Assembly (NCBI GenBank): GCA_036250195.1 | Contig: JAVHZZ010000006.1 | Span: forward strand, 75,447,869-75,511,868 | Reading direction: 5' to 3' | Length of the DNA: 64,000 nt | Origin: Mixophyes australis | Taxonomy: Eukaryota; Chordata; Amphibia; Anura; Limnodynastidae | Part shown: piece after piece, positions 24,691 through 37,139 of the stretch | Layout of the letters: each line of letters opens with the position of its first letter | Numbering within the stretch: the stretch's first letter is position 1 | Position numbers and translations under genes: made by a program | The notes under the pieces: generated by a model | What the model was told of the DNA's origin: nothing | The model's input: only the letters and a program-made list of their open reading frames with translations | The model's database searches: none

Positions 24691-26995
24691 GAATACTTCC
24701 CTAACAACAAGAGTAGTGTCTTCTCCTCCCATGAAGCTGGCACCTCATTGATTCAGCTGGTTGATCTGTAAATAGATACCAGTATCTCTTCAGCTCTCAG
24801 TCTGGCAGCGTCAGCTGCGCAATCACTTGCTGCACTCATGCAGCTAATCATCCTGCAAGATCTTAATGGTTCTGCTGGCTTTATAAATCCCTTCCTGTTA
24901 CCATACCAATGCTGGTGATAGTTATTGCTTCACCTATTGTGCCTTGTACCCTGATCTGTTCTGTTCTCAGTGTTTGACCCAGATTGCTTAAAGGATTCTC
25001 TATCTTCACCTGCCCTGACCTTGGCTAGTTAAATGGATCTGCATCTATAGCTCTACCTACCCTGAGCCCTGGCTTGTTAAAGGAACTGCTGTCCTCTCTT
25101 GCTCCTGTCCTTGGCTTGGCTATTACTCTACAGTAACCCTTATCAGGCTGATTCTCAATTTACTCTGCTATTACCATCTTGGTTACTCACTACCTTCTAC
25201 CGTGTTATGTCCACTCCACTGGGCAATAGTGAGATCAACAACTACTACTACCTGAGCTTAAGTCCTAGGGGCAACTTAGTACTGTTGAACATATATAGTT
25301 CCTCAGCTTCTGCTACAGGTGAACATCTTGTAAAGCGGTTTTAGCAGTTGAGGATCACATGCCATACTGCCCTAAACATTTGTCTGCCTAAGACGAATGA
25401 GCCCTGCTGACTGCTGATCAAAAGCAATGTGGATGAACCGGAGGATGGCAGGTATGCACAATTTCATGATTTTAATAATTTTTGCCCTATAACCCTGCTA
25501 TAGCTGGCGATAACTCTAATAATGGTAAATTTCTCCGGCTTCCACCAGCGAAGGCTTAACCATGCAAACTGCTCTAGTATTATGATGATACCTGTATATA
25601 CTGTCGCAATATCTATTCTGTTAACATACAACCAATTAAAATAATTTAATCATTTGAAAGATGTAATCCTTGAATAAAGTATTTTATGTTATGTATAAAG
25701 ATTGTTAGATATATGAATTTGTTTTAAATAAATTACTATTTTTACATTTGTGAAAGATTTTAAATGTGACATATCTTTTTTTAGTGTACTGAAATACCTT
25801 AAAATATCAGACTTGCAATTACATAGCATATTTACTTTACTTTATAGCAATGCAAGCTTCCCACATGGATTTTCCCCCAGAGGAGCTGCAAACGAGAAGC
25901 AGACAGGCCAGAACACAAGCTACAAGGTAAGTGGACCTTCAATCCATGACACTTTAAGGCCACCACCGCATAACAATGCAGCGGACACTATTTTATTGGC
26001 TCCTACATTTGTCTTCCTCCAGTGGGCCCTTCAAGCCCCAGTCCTGCAATGTCCCTGTTTTTTTTACCGTAACGTGCCCCCATTGGCTGGCCATACCCCT
26101 TCCCCTAGTGCAATTGAGTACTGGGCCATGGTGGGGGGGGGGGGGGGGGCATCATTGATAATTTTTTATGCTATCTATGCTCTCTTTCAGACATGCCAGA
26201 AGAGAATGTTCATATTAACTTATTGCATGCGCATTAAAATAAAGCATATATTTGTGACCCGAAATTGGACTCATGTGCAATCCTAAATAAGGCCCTATGG
26301 GGACAATTCAGTTTGCCGGTTTTATGAGTGTGAATTATTCACTCTTGAACATGTGATATTTTTTCGACCTCATGTAACCCAGTTGAAATTTTTCACACAT
26401 TTGCACCCATTAATGTGGGAAAATGCACTCACAATTTTTTCCCTATACATGTATTAGTATAGATGGGCGCAAAAAGTCCAATTCATTTTGCCAAAACCTG
26501 TGAAGTTATTACGCAGACATTGGCTATTAATTCTACAAAACAGCTCACACCTCACGTGGTGATGAAAAGTTTTACACATTATCAACATTATTGAAGAAAC
26601 AGCTCAGCACTTGTACAGAGCATGAGAAATATGCTTAATTCAATGTATTTAATATTTTAGTTTGTTTAATAATAATAAAAAAAAAACCCAGAGAAATAAT
26701 TATCATATGGTTCTACATTATGTCCTTTGACTATTTTGGACTCTATTTATCATCATAATGTTTATCGTAGTGAATGGCTTCCAGTTCTACGCATGCGCCA
26801 GGCCCATGTGTATGCATAGTAAAACTGAACGGGGTCACCAGTGTGATAAATAACTCTTATTACTCTGGATATTTTTCCATATTGAGAATTGCTCAGCTTC
26901 CTCAGTGTTAAAATAATGCCAAATCGCGGTGATAAGCAATTTATTGCTATGTGTTGTACCCCAAACACAGGGCTTCCCACCTCCATATATCTTTG
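24691..26995. other. intergenic DNA with a 17-base G run
   Basis: No gene is recognised. The 178-codon frame at 25750-26286 opens with GTG, has no domain and reads through a pure G run at 26133-26149, so it is not called. Confidence 0.4.
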
Positions 26996-27440
26996 ACCTT
27001 GTCACAAGAGGCATCCCAACTCAACCCCTCTGTTCCTCCTCTGACCTGCGCCTCTGCTTACCACCTCTCACTCCAACCTAAAAGTCTTCTCTAGTGCTGC
27101 TCCCCACCTATGGAGTTCTTTACATCTTCCTATCAAACTCACCTGAACGTACAATCTTTCAGGTGCTCTCACATAACCCAACTTCAATATTGCCTGCTCC
27201 ACCCTAGCTCCAGGACCTCTCCTCGTACACACAGGTATACTTTTACCTCCTGCCATATCCACTCATGTCCCATTTGAACCCACTGTCTCCGATTTCCTCC
27301 TTCCTCTAGGTTGTAAGCTCTCATGAAGGGTGCTCTATACCCTATATATTTTCTGCATACCTTCATTGTCTACTTCATATGTACCTGTTAATGTGATTGT
27401 TATGACTCCTGTTTAACTTGTAAGTGCTCATTTGTAATTG
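26996..27440 (+). mobile_element. L2-type LINE, C-terminal and 3' UTR fragment
   Basis: It matches the end of L2 ORF2 as seen at 63400-63700: GCTGCTCCCCACCTATGGAG corresponds to the A(A/S)PxxW line. A degraded LK-rich stretch follows, then CTAGGTTGTAAGCTCTCATGA, the typical start of the 3' UTR. It is truncated at the 5' side and frameshifted. Confidence 0.65.
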
Positions 27441-28369
27441 TACATCTTCTACTTATATTTTCAGTCCCATTTTCTCTTATTGTGTGTTTTGGTTGTTTTC
27501 TGTTTTTTCCTTTCACTTAATTTGTTTGCTGGTAGAATTTGTGCAGAGTTAGTAAAAAATATTCATTTAAACTGCACTATATGATATGTGTAATCACTGA
27601 TTTTCTGATTTAAAAGAACTTCACTGTCTCCCTGAGGTTCTTGTGTGGCTTCTAAATTCAATACTATCCTATGTTGTGTATCATTGTAGGTTTGTGTGAT
27701 TGGTGGGTTTGTTAGCTTTTGAATTGTATTATGTATTATGCCCAAGTAAACTAAATATTTAAATATAGAAAATAATATAAATATTGTGTGCTTTTGTGTT
27801 TAACCTGCCTGTTTGTGTCCAGAAAAGGGGACAATGTTGCTCCTTTCTGGCAGGGAAAGGATTTATTGGACTATTCACAGCTCGCCCACTCATCCAGGAG
27901 CTGTCTATCATTCCAGTACAGGCTCACGTTCGGACAAATGCCAAGTAAACACCTCATTTTATGGTCCTTGGAAAAGGGGCACGAAAACACTTGATAAGGA
28001 GTGTGGGAAAAAAATCTGCTACATTGATTATCAGAAAGTCTCTGGTTCTGGAACAGTCACTGGCATTAGCTCACTTAGCTGAGAATGTCATCAACACTGT
28101 TTGAGCAGAGCGGTTAAAGACCTTGTGAAATATGAGAGGAATTCCACGGGGTCTCCCATTCACAGAGATAAGTGACAGGAAGGTGGCAGAGCTGGGGGCT
28201 GGGTGGACACGAATCGCACACCTGTACTGCACTTTCACTCACATAACTGAAAGATACTGTTTGTATGGTGTCAACATGGAAAATGTCCTCAGTGCTAGGA
28301 GTGTGAAAAAGCAGTGCTTTACAGAAAGGATAGTGTGGACTGCGGATAGGACTGCATTTTATACTTTCT

Positions 28370-28520
28370 TACTATCCTGGAATGTCCAGGAGACTCATGA
28401 ATTTTGGGTAGTTCTCCTGGACTCCCGGGAGAGCAGGTTAGTTCCTAGGGAAGTAGGCGGGACCAGGGATTCGAAGGTGCAAATGACGTGTTTACACCAT
28501 GTGGGCGGGGCCAAAATTAC
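28370..28520. mobile_element. MITE family D fragment
   Basis: CTGGAATGTCCAGGAGACTC, CTGGACTCCCGGGAGAGC and a GGCGGGGCCAAAATTACGTG block resemble parts of the element at 42093-42403. The ends are not preserved. Confidence 0.35.
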
Positions 28521-28827
28521 GTGAATCACCACATCCCATCTTACTATATGTACCTTCATAGAAATTTTTTAAGGCGTCTTACATAAATATACTCTCAAAT
28601 AGGCTACGTCACATATACCAGCTCATGTGTCCAGAGAAATTAGTTTATACTGTCGGTCACTAATATTCATGAGATTATCTCAAGCTGCTATCTGGGCTCT
28701 CCTCACCAGCCCCTACAATTTATGTTAATAGAAAGTCTGGTCTCTGACCTAACATACCCAAAATAGTATCTTCAGTTATCAAATGTATCTGCATCTGTAT
28801 AATCCACTTTAGCCCTCAAAATGGCTA

Positions 28828-29220
28828 GGCTGGGTACACACTACAGTGTTTTCAGCCAATTATCGGTAAAAGCAACTGATAAACGACCATTCAGCCCGAT
28901 TTTGCATTAGGGTATACAATAAGACGGTGAACGATAGTCGTTCCAAAGCACCGACCATCATTTTTTTAGATTGTTCAGCAGAACTATATATCTTGTTCAG
29001 CTGTGGAACGACGTCCTTCCAACCCTGCAGTGTGTACGTATGCACTCACAATCAGGAACTCCATAGAGTCATGATCTTATCAGCCGATGGTTATGACAGG
29101 TGAAGAGCACAGATCTGAGCATAAATCTTTTAAAACATGTATAAAACATGTATAGTGTGTACTCATGAATCGTCGTTGTTACAATCCTTGAAGATAACAC
29201 ATTGTAGTGTGTACCCAGCC
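28828..29220. mobile_element. TA-flanked MITE, family E, copy 1
   Basis: The termini GGCTGGGTACACACTACA and TGTAGTGTGTACCCAGCC are perfect 18-bp inverted repeats, each flanked by TA, as expected of Tc1/mariner-type insertion. The 393-bp inside is non-coding and holds AGTTATGACAG-like and AAGAGCACAGATCTGA blocks shared with copy 2 at 61735-62153. Confidence 0.88.
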
Positions 29221-30813
29221 TAACAGGCAACTGTGCATGGAGCAAATGTCCCAGTCAGTGGAGAGGTAATGTTGACTGCTGCATGAGTGATTCGTCAGAT
29301 GTTTTAAGAAAATCTGAACTACTAGGAAATAATCTTTGGAGTTGTCCAATCTTATTATAGCTGATTAATCAGATGATACCGTCCTAAGCAGAAAATAAAG
29401 ATTGAACACAAAACTGGATTAGCACTCTCATTGCCAAGGTGGTATACACCTGCTACACAAGGAACTTGGTATAGGTTACAATTAGTTGCCTAAACAAGAG
29501 GTGGAAATGTGTGTTTAATATCAGACCCATCCTCCTCCCCTTTCACTTTCTCATTAAAACTTTATGACACATCTAATCTGAGACTTATTTACCATCCACT
29601 GAATACAAACAGTGTGTATCCTGCAGAGGTAAGCATGTTATATTATGATAATAGAAGATTATAAATATATCCAGATGGTGTTTTCTCATGCAGCCACAAC
29701 AAAGCATCAATACAGGATATTGATCATTTCTCTTGTCCTGCTTGCTGATATCAACTGATATAAAGTAGATTTTTGTTTCCAATAGTAAACTTAAAACCAC
29801 ACATGCTGATTTTATAATAACAGACTATCCACTCTTCCCTTTTGCTATCAATCTCTTTTTTATTCACTTCATTGTGGTTTTCTAAAGGCTGGTGCCCTAG
29901 TGCTCTAGGGGGTCTATTTATTATTATGTGGCGATAACGCTGAGTTGCTATCGCCTCTTGTCACGGTGATATTACAGCAATTTTTCAGTAAAATGTTGCT
30001 GGGTCTACTCAGCCCCAACTGAGGCTACTCAACTGGGGCTACTCAGCTGGGCAATATTGGCCCAGACTGGTAAAGGTTAACCCAACGCTTTGCCATTATA
30101 GAACTGAAAGTCCAAACTTAGTATAAAAATAAATAATAATTGAAGAAAAAAAATTGGGGGTAAAAGTATGTGAAATTGTTTTTCTGAAAAAATGCAGCAT
30201 TTTTCATTCACTGTGCTCTGTTATCGCCATACTTGTACAGCCACAATCCTTGTTGAATTGGCTTTACATGCCAGTAGCGATCCCTTAATGTATATGGTGA
30301 AACTCTATCAAAGACAAAAACAACTGTTTTCGCCGACCATAGTGCTTTTAGTCTGATGCCCAGTGCAAAAAAAAAAAAAAATGTGCAGAGTCATCATAGT
30401 CTCCAGGTCTATAGACCTTCTGCAAAAAGAAAAAGACACCGTTATTCTCCGTCCCACGCAGCCAAAAGACCCATAGGGGTAAGATTCTTTGGGTCTCCCC
30501 TTTTTCCTACATTCTGCTGAGGCTTCTCTCTGGAAGCATGTACATGTACCCATTTACAATGTATAATCCTTTCTAAAATACATTGTACATGGGTGCATAC
30601 TTACCTCACCCCCTTAACAACAGCGATAATCCTGTCGGCATGCTCAATGATGTCATCAGCTGTAGCCACCTTCTTGCTTCATCGTCATTGGCTGCTGTCG
30701 GGGTGAAGAGGAGTCGTCATCAGGCAGGGTCGGGAACCAGCTCCTTCTGAATAGTCATGTTGGGGTGATTTTTGTCGGGGTAGTCAGCATCAATATCCTG
30801 ACTACCGCCGGGT

Positions 30814-30985
30814 CAGACAAGCTGGGAACTGGTATACGGATATCAAGCAGAGAGTAGTCAGACATGCTAGAACTGGTACACGGATGTCAAGCAGAGACTA
30901 GTCAGACAAGTCGGAACTGGTACACGGATATCAGGCAGAGGGTAGTCAGACCAGCTGGGAACTGGTACCCGGAAGTTCAGTGCGC
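30814..30985 (+). repeat. 44-45-bp tandem repeat, 4 copies
   Basis: CAGACAAGCTGG-type starts at 30814, 30859, 30903 and 30947. Each is followed by GAACTGGTAYACGGATRTCA and GCAGAG. The fourth copy decays into CCGGAAGTTCAG. Copies differ at few sites, so the expansion is fairly recent. Confidence 0.85.
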
Positions 30986-31606
30986 GGCATAGAGAAGCCG
31001 GTGTTGGAGCCAGGAAGGGTAAGTTTTCGTTACAGTCGGGGATGTCAAGGGAGTCTCCCTAGCTTCAGCGAAGGAGCGCTTGAAGAGCTTTTTTCCCTCT
31101 CTGGTGCCTTCTGGCTCCTGGTGGATGAGTCCAAAGTCCCAAGCCCCCAGCACTATGTGATTTGGAACATGCTTCAATAAAAAAAATGAAGTGTCTCAGA
31201 CTACAAGGTGCAGCTGACGAGAAAAATTGCTCACACTCACCAATGGGCAATATATTGCTTGTTTATTGACAGTAAATGAGACGCACAGATCTGCGCTGTG
31301 CCGCCAGGACGCAAGTTACCACTGGTGTGTAAATGTAAGTGCCTTGTGGTTATTGTGGCCTCTTAATGATCTCTTTGTATTTGGAAATCTGCAGAGTTAT
31401 GTGCTTAGGTCTATCACTATAGTTGTAATCGGCCCTGGTGTGCATGCTGATGTGGTAGGGAAATTTTATTTCAGGCATGTACTGATGTGAATGAATAAGC
31501 AGTCTTGTATATTTGTATAATGTAGTATAATATGTTGGTACTGCAAATAATAATAGTACAAACAATAGTCCTACTTTGCATGTGAATTAGCAAGTTTAGA
31601 TTAGAG

Positions 31607-31613
<7 letters not shown>

Positions 31614-31682
<69 letters not shown>
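31614..31682. repeat. (TA)n microsatellite
   Basis: Sixty-nine bases of uninterrupted TA, the longest simple repeat in the window. Confidence 0.97.
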
Positions 31683-31685
<3 letters not shown>

Positions 31686-31973
31686 CAATCCTGCAGGTTA
31701 ATGCTTAACTCATTGATTTTTACTATGCTGCTTGCGAGAGAGATATCTCAACAGGAGAGATAACTAAATTCTTGCCCATTTACTACCTGAAAAGACTGGA
31801 ATTCATATCTATCAGTGCCAAGTAAAGATTGCAGTAGCATATAAAAATGTGAGAAGGTTCAGTTCAGCATTCAATTTTTAGAGTAAACAATATATATTTG
31901 CACATATTGTAGACTCAAGTCTAAAATCTTAAAATAAGCATTGCATCTACAAGATCATAGGTTTACCCTACAC

Positions 31974-31974
31974 A

Positions 31975-32019
<45 letters not shown>
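31974..32019. repeat. (ATT)n microsatellite
   Basis: About fifteen perfect ATT units. Confidence 0.95.
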
Positions 32020-33309
32020 CGTAGATTTGTAGAAATCACGAAAATATTTTAAACTGTGGCAAATTAAATGCCAACATTCCCAAATAACATTTGTATTTAT
32101 TTTCATATACTGTATATTACTTTCTGTAAGTTCAAGTTCAGCTGTGTATAGATATGTACACACTTACATATAATAGATTGAAGTTTAGTGTAAGCTGATC
32201 TGTTGAAATATACATTAAAATTAACACTTTATTTTAACTTAAAATTAGTCATAAAATGTCTTCAAGTCACAGAACCATGATCTAACGTGCTGAGTATGTG
32301 CTCAGTGAGTCTGCAATAAGGAATAGGAGAAACGTTACATTTGTTACAAGCAGCTGCTAAGGCTACAAGGGGTTAAGCTGTCTCAGAGCAGATTTGATTT
32401 ATGTGTCTGATTGGGTGTTTGCTGTAGCCATCTCCCATCAGATTTGGGTAGAGTCCCTGTTGACACTTTCTATTTATCTTTGGGTAAACTTTAAACACCA
32501 CATTTCACCTCTGGCACCCTGGGAAGGCCATGCTGACTGCAAAATGTGCCTCTTCCCACCTACGTCACAAGGTTTGTGAGTACCTGCCAAATGCCCCTGG
32601 GTCAGCGTGCGATACTGGCCTGTTACATTGGGGACTGATACTAGCAGTACAGGCTCCACATTAACCCATAACCAGCTATTAGCATCTTACGTACATTCAG
32701 TCTATTGATTACATATATTTTCTCATTTGCTTTATAATTTTTTTTTTCTATAAAATGAACAGTTGTAAGGAAATAAAACATAAAACAACAATTGACATTA
32801 TTCATGGCTATCCCTTCATACACCCCTGCACACATATGATTAAACAGTATTGGAGTTCACACACAGAGTTTCTGAAACATAGTATGGATAAAATTATTCT
32901 TTAATAGATGTAGTGGAATTAGAAGGTATTAGGGTCCGATTTATCAATAGGCGATAGTGTTTTTTTCTTGTTTCACCCAATATAAGAAAGGGTCACCAGC
33001 TGCAGTAACAAACAATGCCACTGTTATTCAACAAATATCTTGTAGAACCTCAATATCATGAAAGAATGCATTATTCTATGGAGAGATTGGCCTGGCAAAG
33101 CGCTAACATAAAACTTATAGCTCCGGATCAGTATCGCAGAGGAAGCGCATTATTGCTCATCTACACCAGCTATAGGATTTTTGGTATATTGTTGCTATAA
33201 TTGTTTAATTGTGGAGATAAAACAAAATCTGCCTTATCACTGATGAAAGGTGTGTAAAGAGAAATCGGCCCTTTATATATAATAATGCCACAAGTTATCA
33301 GTCTACAAC

Positions 33310-33591
33310 CAGTGGCGCACGCAGGAGGGGGTTCTGAGTCTCTAGAAACCCCCCCCCCTGCGCTAACTAAGTGGCCACTGTCCTATACAGCAGCCGCGGC
33401 GCTGTCAAAGAAGCATCCGCGGCGGTGCTGTATTGTATACAGCACCGCCGCAGAGGCTTCTTAGACAGCGCCGCGGCTGCTGTATAGTACAGCGCTGGCA
33501 AAACGGAGCTGCTCTCTCTCTGTTTTTTTTTTTTTGGGTCGTCGGGGAGAAACCCCCCCCCCCCCCCCCGACAATCCTCTGTGCGCCCCTG
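33310..33591. mobile_element. MITE family C (5-bp duplication), copy 2
   Basis: The left end is CAGTGGCGCACGCAGGAGGG and the right end CCTCTGTGCGCCCCTG, inverted repeats over the outer 11 bases. ACAAC lies directly on both sides (33305-33309 and 33592-33596). The core (33383-33487) is a long GC-rich hairpin with arms of nearly 50 bases containing GCAGCCGCGGCGCTGTC. A run of 16 or more C residues lies near 33552-33569. The same core occurs in copy 1. Confidence 0.9.
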
Positions 33592-33849
33592 ACAACATAT
33601 CATACATCCCGACATTTCAATCTTTTGGAATCGAGACAATGCCAGGGCCATCATGGCTCAGCTGCTTCTACAATATTGTTTTGATAAATGCAGGCAGTAC
33701 AAAGAGCACTTCTACCCACAGTCAACAGTCAAAAATAATTTCCAGGGACACTGAGTTGGTACATCTCAGCACGTCATGTACAGTACAGTCTAGGTAGACA
33801 TTCGAGGACTACAATCCACATCATGGCATGTATACACTGTATACTGCCC

Positions 33850-33930
33850 TATCACTCACACAAAATACACTGGCCCCTCGCTCACACACAATACACTGGC
33901 CCCATACTCACATATACAATATGCTGCCAC
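33850..33930 (+). repeat. 27-bp tandem repeat, 3 copies
   Basis: Units read CACTCACACAAAATACACTGG, then CTCACACACAATACACTGGC, then a diverged ACTCACATATACAATATGCTG. Nothing codes here. Confidence 0.6.
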
Positions 33931-35245
33931 ACAGACATACTATATTATATACTTTCCCCCGCACTAACCTTTCTCCATCCGCTCCGCATGCTCTGCAGTC
34001 TTCAGACATGGGACAGCACCTATCACTTGGTGCGCGTCCCATGACGGCCAATAGCTGGCTACAATTAGTGGAATGGACGGAGTGCGGTCGGCTGAGGATC
34101 TGCGGCAACGGGAGAAGGTAGCTGGTCCTGGAGGAGGGGTCAGCCACTTAGTAATTATTAGGGATTGCACCGGGCCAAAATAGTATGTTTTGGCTTCTAG
34201 AATTGAATGACTACACTGTGGCTAATCTACTACAATGGCGTATTAATTTTTATGGAAGGGCAGAGTTTCACAAAAATCAGAGTTTTGAGTGAACATTAAA
34301 TTGAAAAAAACAACTGATTCACTGATCTTGGTCTTTCCATTCCTGAACCACAGACCTTGATGGCTAACCATCAGTCAATTCAGTGACCAGTGTGAACTGT
34401 GTCATACATTGGACAAAAATAAAATTACACACAGTATTCACAACACCAGTGATTTGGGATGAATTGGATTATCATACATTATTTTGAATCCCTAGCCTCT
34501 TTTGTGCTATGACTTTAACTTTCCAATATGTATTAGAATTACATGAACGGGTCAGTAAAAATGTTGTCAGTCAGATTTTTTTGTCGCTAAAGCATAATTT
34601 TCAAGGGTTGGCAACCTTGCCACAGACTAAATTAAGTTAGGGTGAATGCATTCTCTTTGTAAGGGTTAAATTTCTAACTGTGCACCTGCAGCAGGTGAAA
34701 CCAGATAAGTCTTTGCTCTGACCTCAATCTAAGGGTGAAACCCACAGATTGAACCAGACATCTAATGCTGGAATTAAAACAAGAAAGTAGCCCTTTAATT
34801 ATGTTCCTTGTTTTTCTCCTTCTTCCCAGTTATCAGTCTCTTTGAAGGAGAGCCTAACAGGGAGAGAGATCAGTAAGAAGGGACAGGCAAATGTGTAGCC
34901 TCTTTGTTCGCTGTGTGCAGGTACATTGATGCCACCTTGTTCTCTCCCTCTCCCCTCTTAATAGGCCCCGTCCCCCTCTCTTAGAGTCTCTGATAATAAA
35001 AAAGGTCTCAGGAATTTTACACTGCACAGCCAAACAGTCATGTTGTCCAAAATACAAAAAAAATCTCTTTTAAGCACTTGAGTGCAGATATTAGAAAAGT
35101 GTATGGATAAAAAACAGGAAGGCTGGCAAGATTAGCGGCCTACAGAATGGTGGAATGGAAGAGAACAATTGTCATGTTGTTTTTCTGTTATGAATGGAGC
35201 TTAAGAAAAGATTTCCTTGGCCACACAGCTTCACCTAGCTCCCGC

Positions 35246-35304
35246 TATATAAAGTTGTCTTATGATATAAGTGCATTAAGACAAAGCACAATGCACTATA
35301 TAAG
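35246..35304 (+). promoter_or_regulatory. two TATA boxes upstream of candidate gene
   Basis: TATATAAA at 35246-35253 and TATATAAG at 35297-35304 lie 349 and 298 bases upstream of the first ATG of the candidate coding exon. The second would place a start site near 35330 (CACTCACTCACATTCAGG). Further up, CACCTGCAGCAGGTG (paired E-boxes) and AGATAAG (GATA site) occur near 34684-34710. The arrangement suits a tissue-specific promoter, but this is inference. Confidence 0.4.
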
Positions 35305-35594
35305 ATAGGACTGTGGCTTCTCCTCACTCACTCACATTCAGGACGCACTGCACATCAGCCGACGATCATTTACTCACGCAGATGTCACCATATTCGCATC
35401 TCCCAGAGTCACCTTTATGCCATATCAATCCTATGCAAATACTATTTGACACAAGAGATCGTTGCTTACTTTGCTATATCCAGGATTTCAACACACGCGT
35501 GGAATCTGTTAATCTCTTCATGGGTGGAATCTTGAAAAAAAAATAACCTTTTTTTTTTTTCGGGAAGAACAACAGGATTTAAAAAAAAATAATA

Positions 35595-35696
35595 ATGATA
35601 GAAATGCTGCACGATTTTGGCAGAGGCAAGCTAAACAAGATGTATAGTTCTGTTATGGATCACTTAGTACCTGTGGTCGAAGAGTTAAACTCTCAG
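35595..35696 (+). CDS. candidate first coding exon of unknown small protein
   Basis: Opens at ATG 35595, with a second in-frame ATG at 35604. It gives 34 complete codons and ends exactly at a strong donor, CAG|GTAAGC (GT at 35697-35698), in phase 0. The peptide (MIEMLHDFGRGKLNKMYSSV at its start) is a plausible soluble, amphipathic, acidic-to-basic segment ending in an EELNSQ run. It has no signal peptide or membrane helix, and I do not recognise its family. Reading on into the intron hits a stop after seven codons. The exon lies downstream of two TATA boxes, with an AT-rich leader holding T10 and A9 runs. It could also be an alternative first exon of a larger gene reaching past the window, or chance. 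Confidence 0.4.
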
Positions 35697-36729
35697 GTAA
35701 GCATCCACTCTATATGTTAAGGTTTGGTACTTTGTAATACTGCAAGTAGTCAGAATTACATAGGTTGTTTTTCAAACTCACTGTTGTTGCAATTATTATC
35801 AGGCAAACGTCTATAGGAATCAGTGTTATCTCTTTTCTGCAATGCAGTAGTCTTTGTGTATACTAATGTTTACGACACGCTTCCTCAATGAACACTTTTG
35901 CTGCACTTCCACTATTCACCAGATAGTGATGCCTCTCGCTGGTGGCTGAGAAGCAAACCATCTCAACAACATATTTTAACTTTGCAATTACCAGAACAGC
36001 ACAAAATATACAATGCAAACTTGTCTTCAAAGGTTTAATTTTGTTTATGTGTAGATTTCCATTTGTATCTTATTTATTTGCTTGTGTGTTCAGCAGAGCT
36101 GAATAAGGACAATTACCCACAGGCATATAAAAACTGCGCCTGACTTGCATTTTTAACCCAAGTGTAAATAGTGCAAACTTACATAAAAATAAAACACATT
36201 TTATATTATGTGTCCATACCCATTTGACTTAATACTTTTGTGTGAATTTACATTGGGGCAGCATTTTTTTTCTGCTTGCTCCATTTCACTCCATTCAAAG
36301 CATGTAAATGCCCTTGAACAGTCCATTGGTCTATATGGGAGCACATTTTGCACATATTCCTATTTTCCTAATTGATGTCAATGGCCCATTCATTATAGTG
36401 GTCAATTAATTTCAATGAAGCTGTGTGCTACATGTAGAAACCTGGTCAATTCAGTTAACTGTCATTTTTTTATCGGTTTTCGAGTAGAGCAGCAAGTGTG
36501 ATGCTTTTGTAGGTTTGTTCTGTTAGTTGTTTTTTATTTTAAATTACAAGAAAATCTTGCTGTGGATTATATCCTACCCGGTTTTATTTTATAGCCCATC
36601 AATTTCAAATGTGTTTTTACATGTAGTGTACACATTGAAAACCCGATTGAAATTAATAGGAAAAGCTCTATGCAGCTTGAATTCTGGATGCATTCACCAA
36701 TGCTCCTCACAGCTACTTCTAGTTTACAG

Positions 36730-36855
36730 GACCCAGACCTGTGCAGATGGATTAACGAGAAAGAGAATCAAGACACAATAGGAGAAAATACAGAAGTTTC
36801 CTACAAAAGCTATACAGTTATACCCCGTATATACGGGAAGAATAGACACATGTGA
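36730..36855 (+). CDS. candidate second exon of unknown small protein
   Basis: A pyrimidine-containing acceptor, CTTCTAGTTTACAG, ends at 36729. The next base begins a phase-0 frame that fits the donor at 35696 across a 1033-base intron. The exon gives 41 codons, starting DPDLCRWINEKENQ and rich in charged and polar residues, then TGA at 36853-36855. With exon 1 this makes a 75-residue protein without signal peptide or membrane segment. Alternatively the exon leaves through a weak donor (CACAT|GTGAGA, GT at 36852-36853) that removes the stop and is phase-compatible with a segment at 37140. No known family is recognised, and transcription is not shown. Confidence 0.35.
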   Translation, partial: DPDLCRWINEKENQDTIGENTEVSYKSYTVIPRIYGKNRHM

Positions 36856-36917
36856 GATAAAAGAATCATGATCTGTATGTGTCCTGTCATGCTGTTTGAC
36901 ATAAATACATTTTTATG

Positions 36918-36919
<2 letters not shown>

Positions 36920-36964
<45 letters not shown>
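36920..36964. repeat. (AT)n(GT)n microsatellite
   Basis: About 17 AT units followed by five GT units. Confidence 0.95.
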
Positions 36965-36965
<1 letters not shown>

Positions 36966-37139
36966 CAGTAGTCCTCTTTGAATAACCCTTTCTCAATCAA
37001 ATATGCCCTCCACATATAACAAATTGTGGGTCCCAGTTGATACAGATCTTGGTGCTGTATCGCTCAAGCTGAACATAGCTCTGAAATAGAGATCTCTATA
37101 TAAGTGCTATATCATCCATTTTATACTTTTATTTTACAG

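Noticed and set aside
25750..26286. 178-codon plus-strand open frame
   Set aside because: It needs a GTG start, reads through a pure G run, has no domain and no splice or promoter support.
35313..35546. 77-codon frame in the leader of the candidate gene
   Set aside because: It begins with GTG, lies within the presumed 5' leader, ends in lysine-coding A runs and has no motif.
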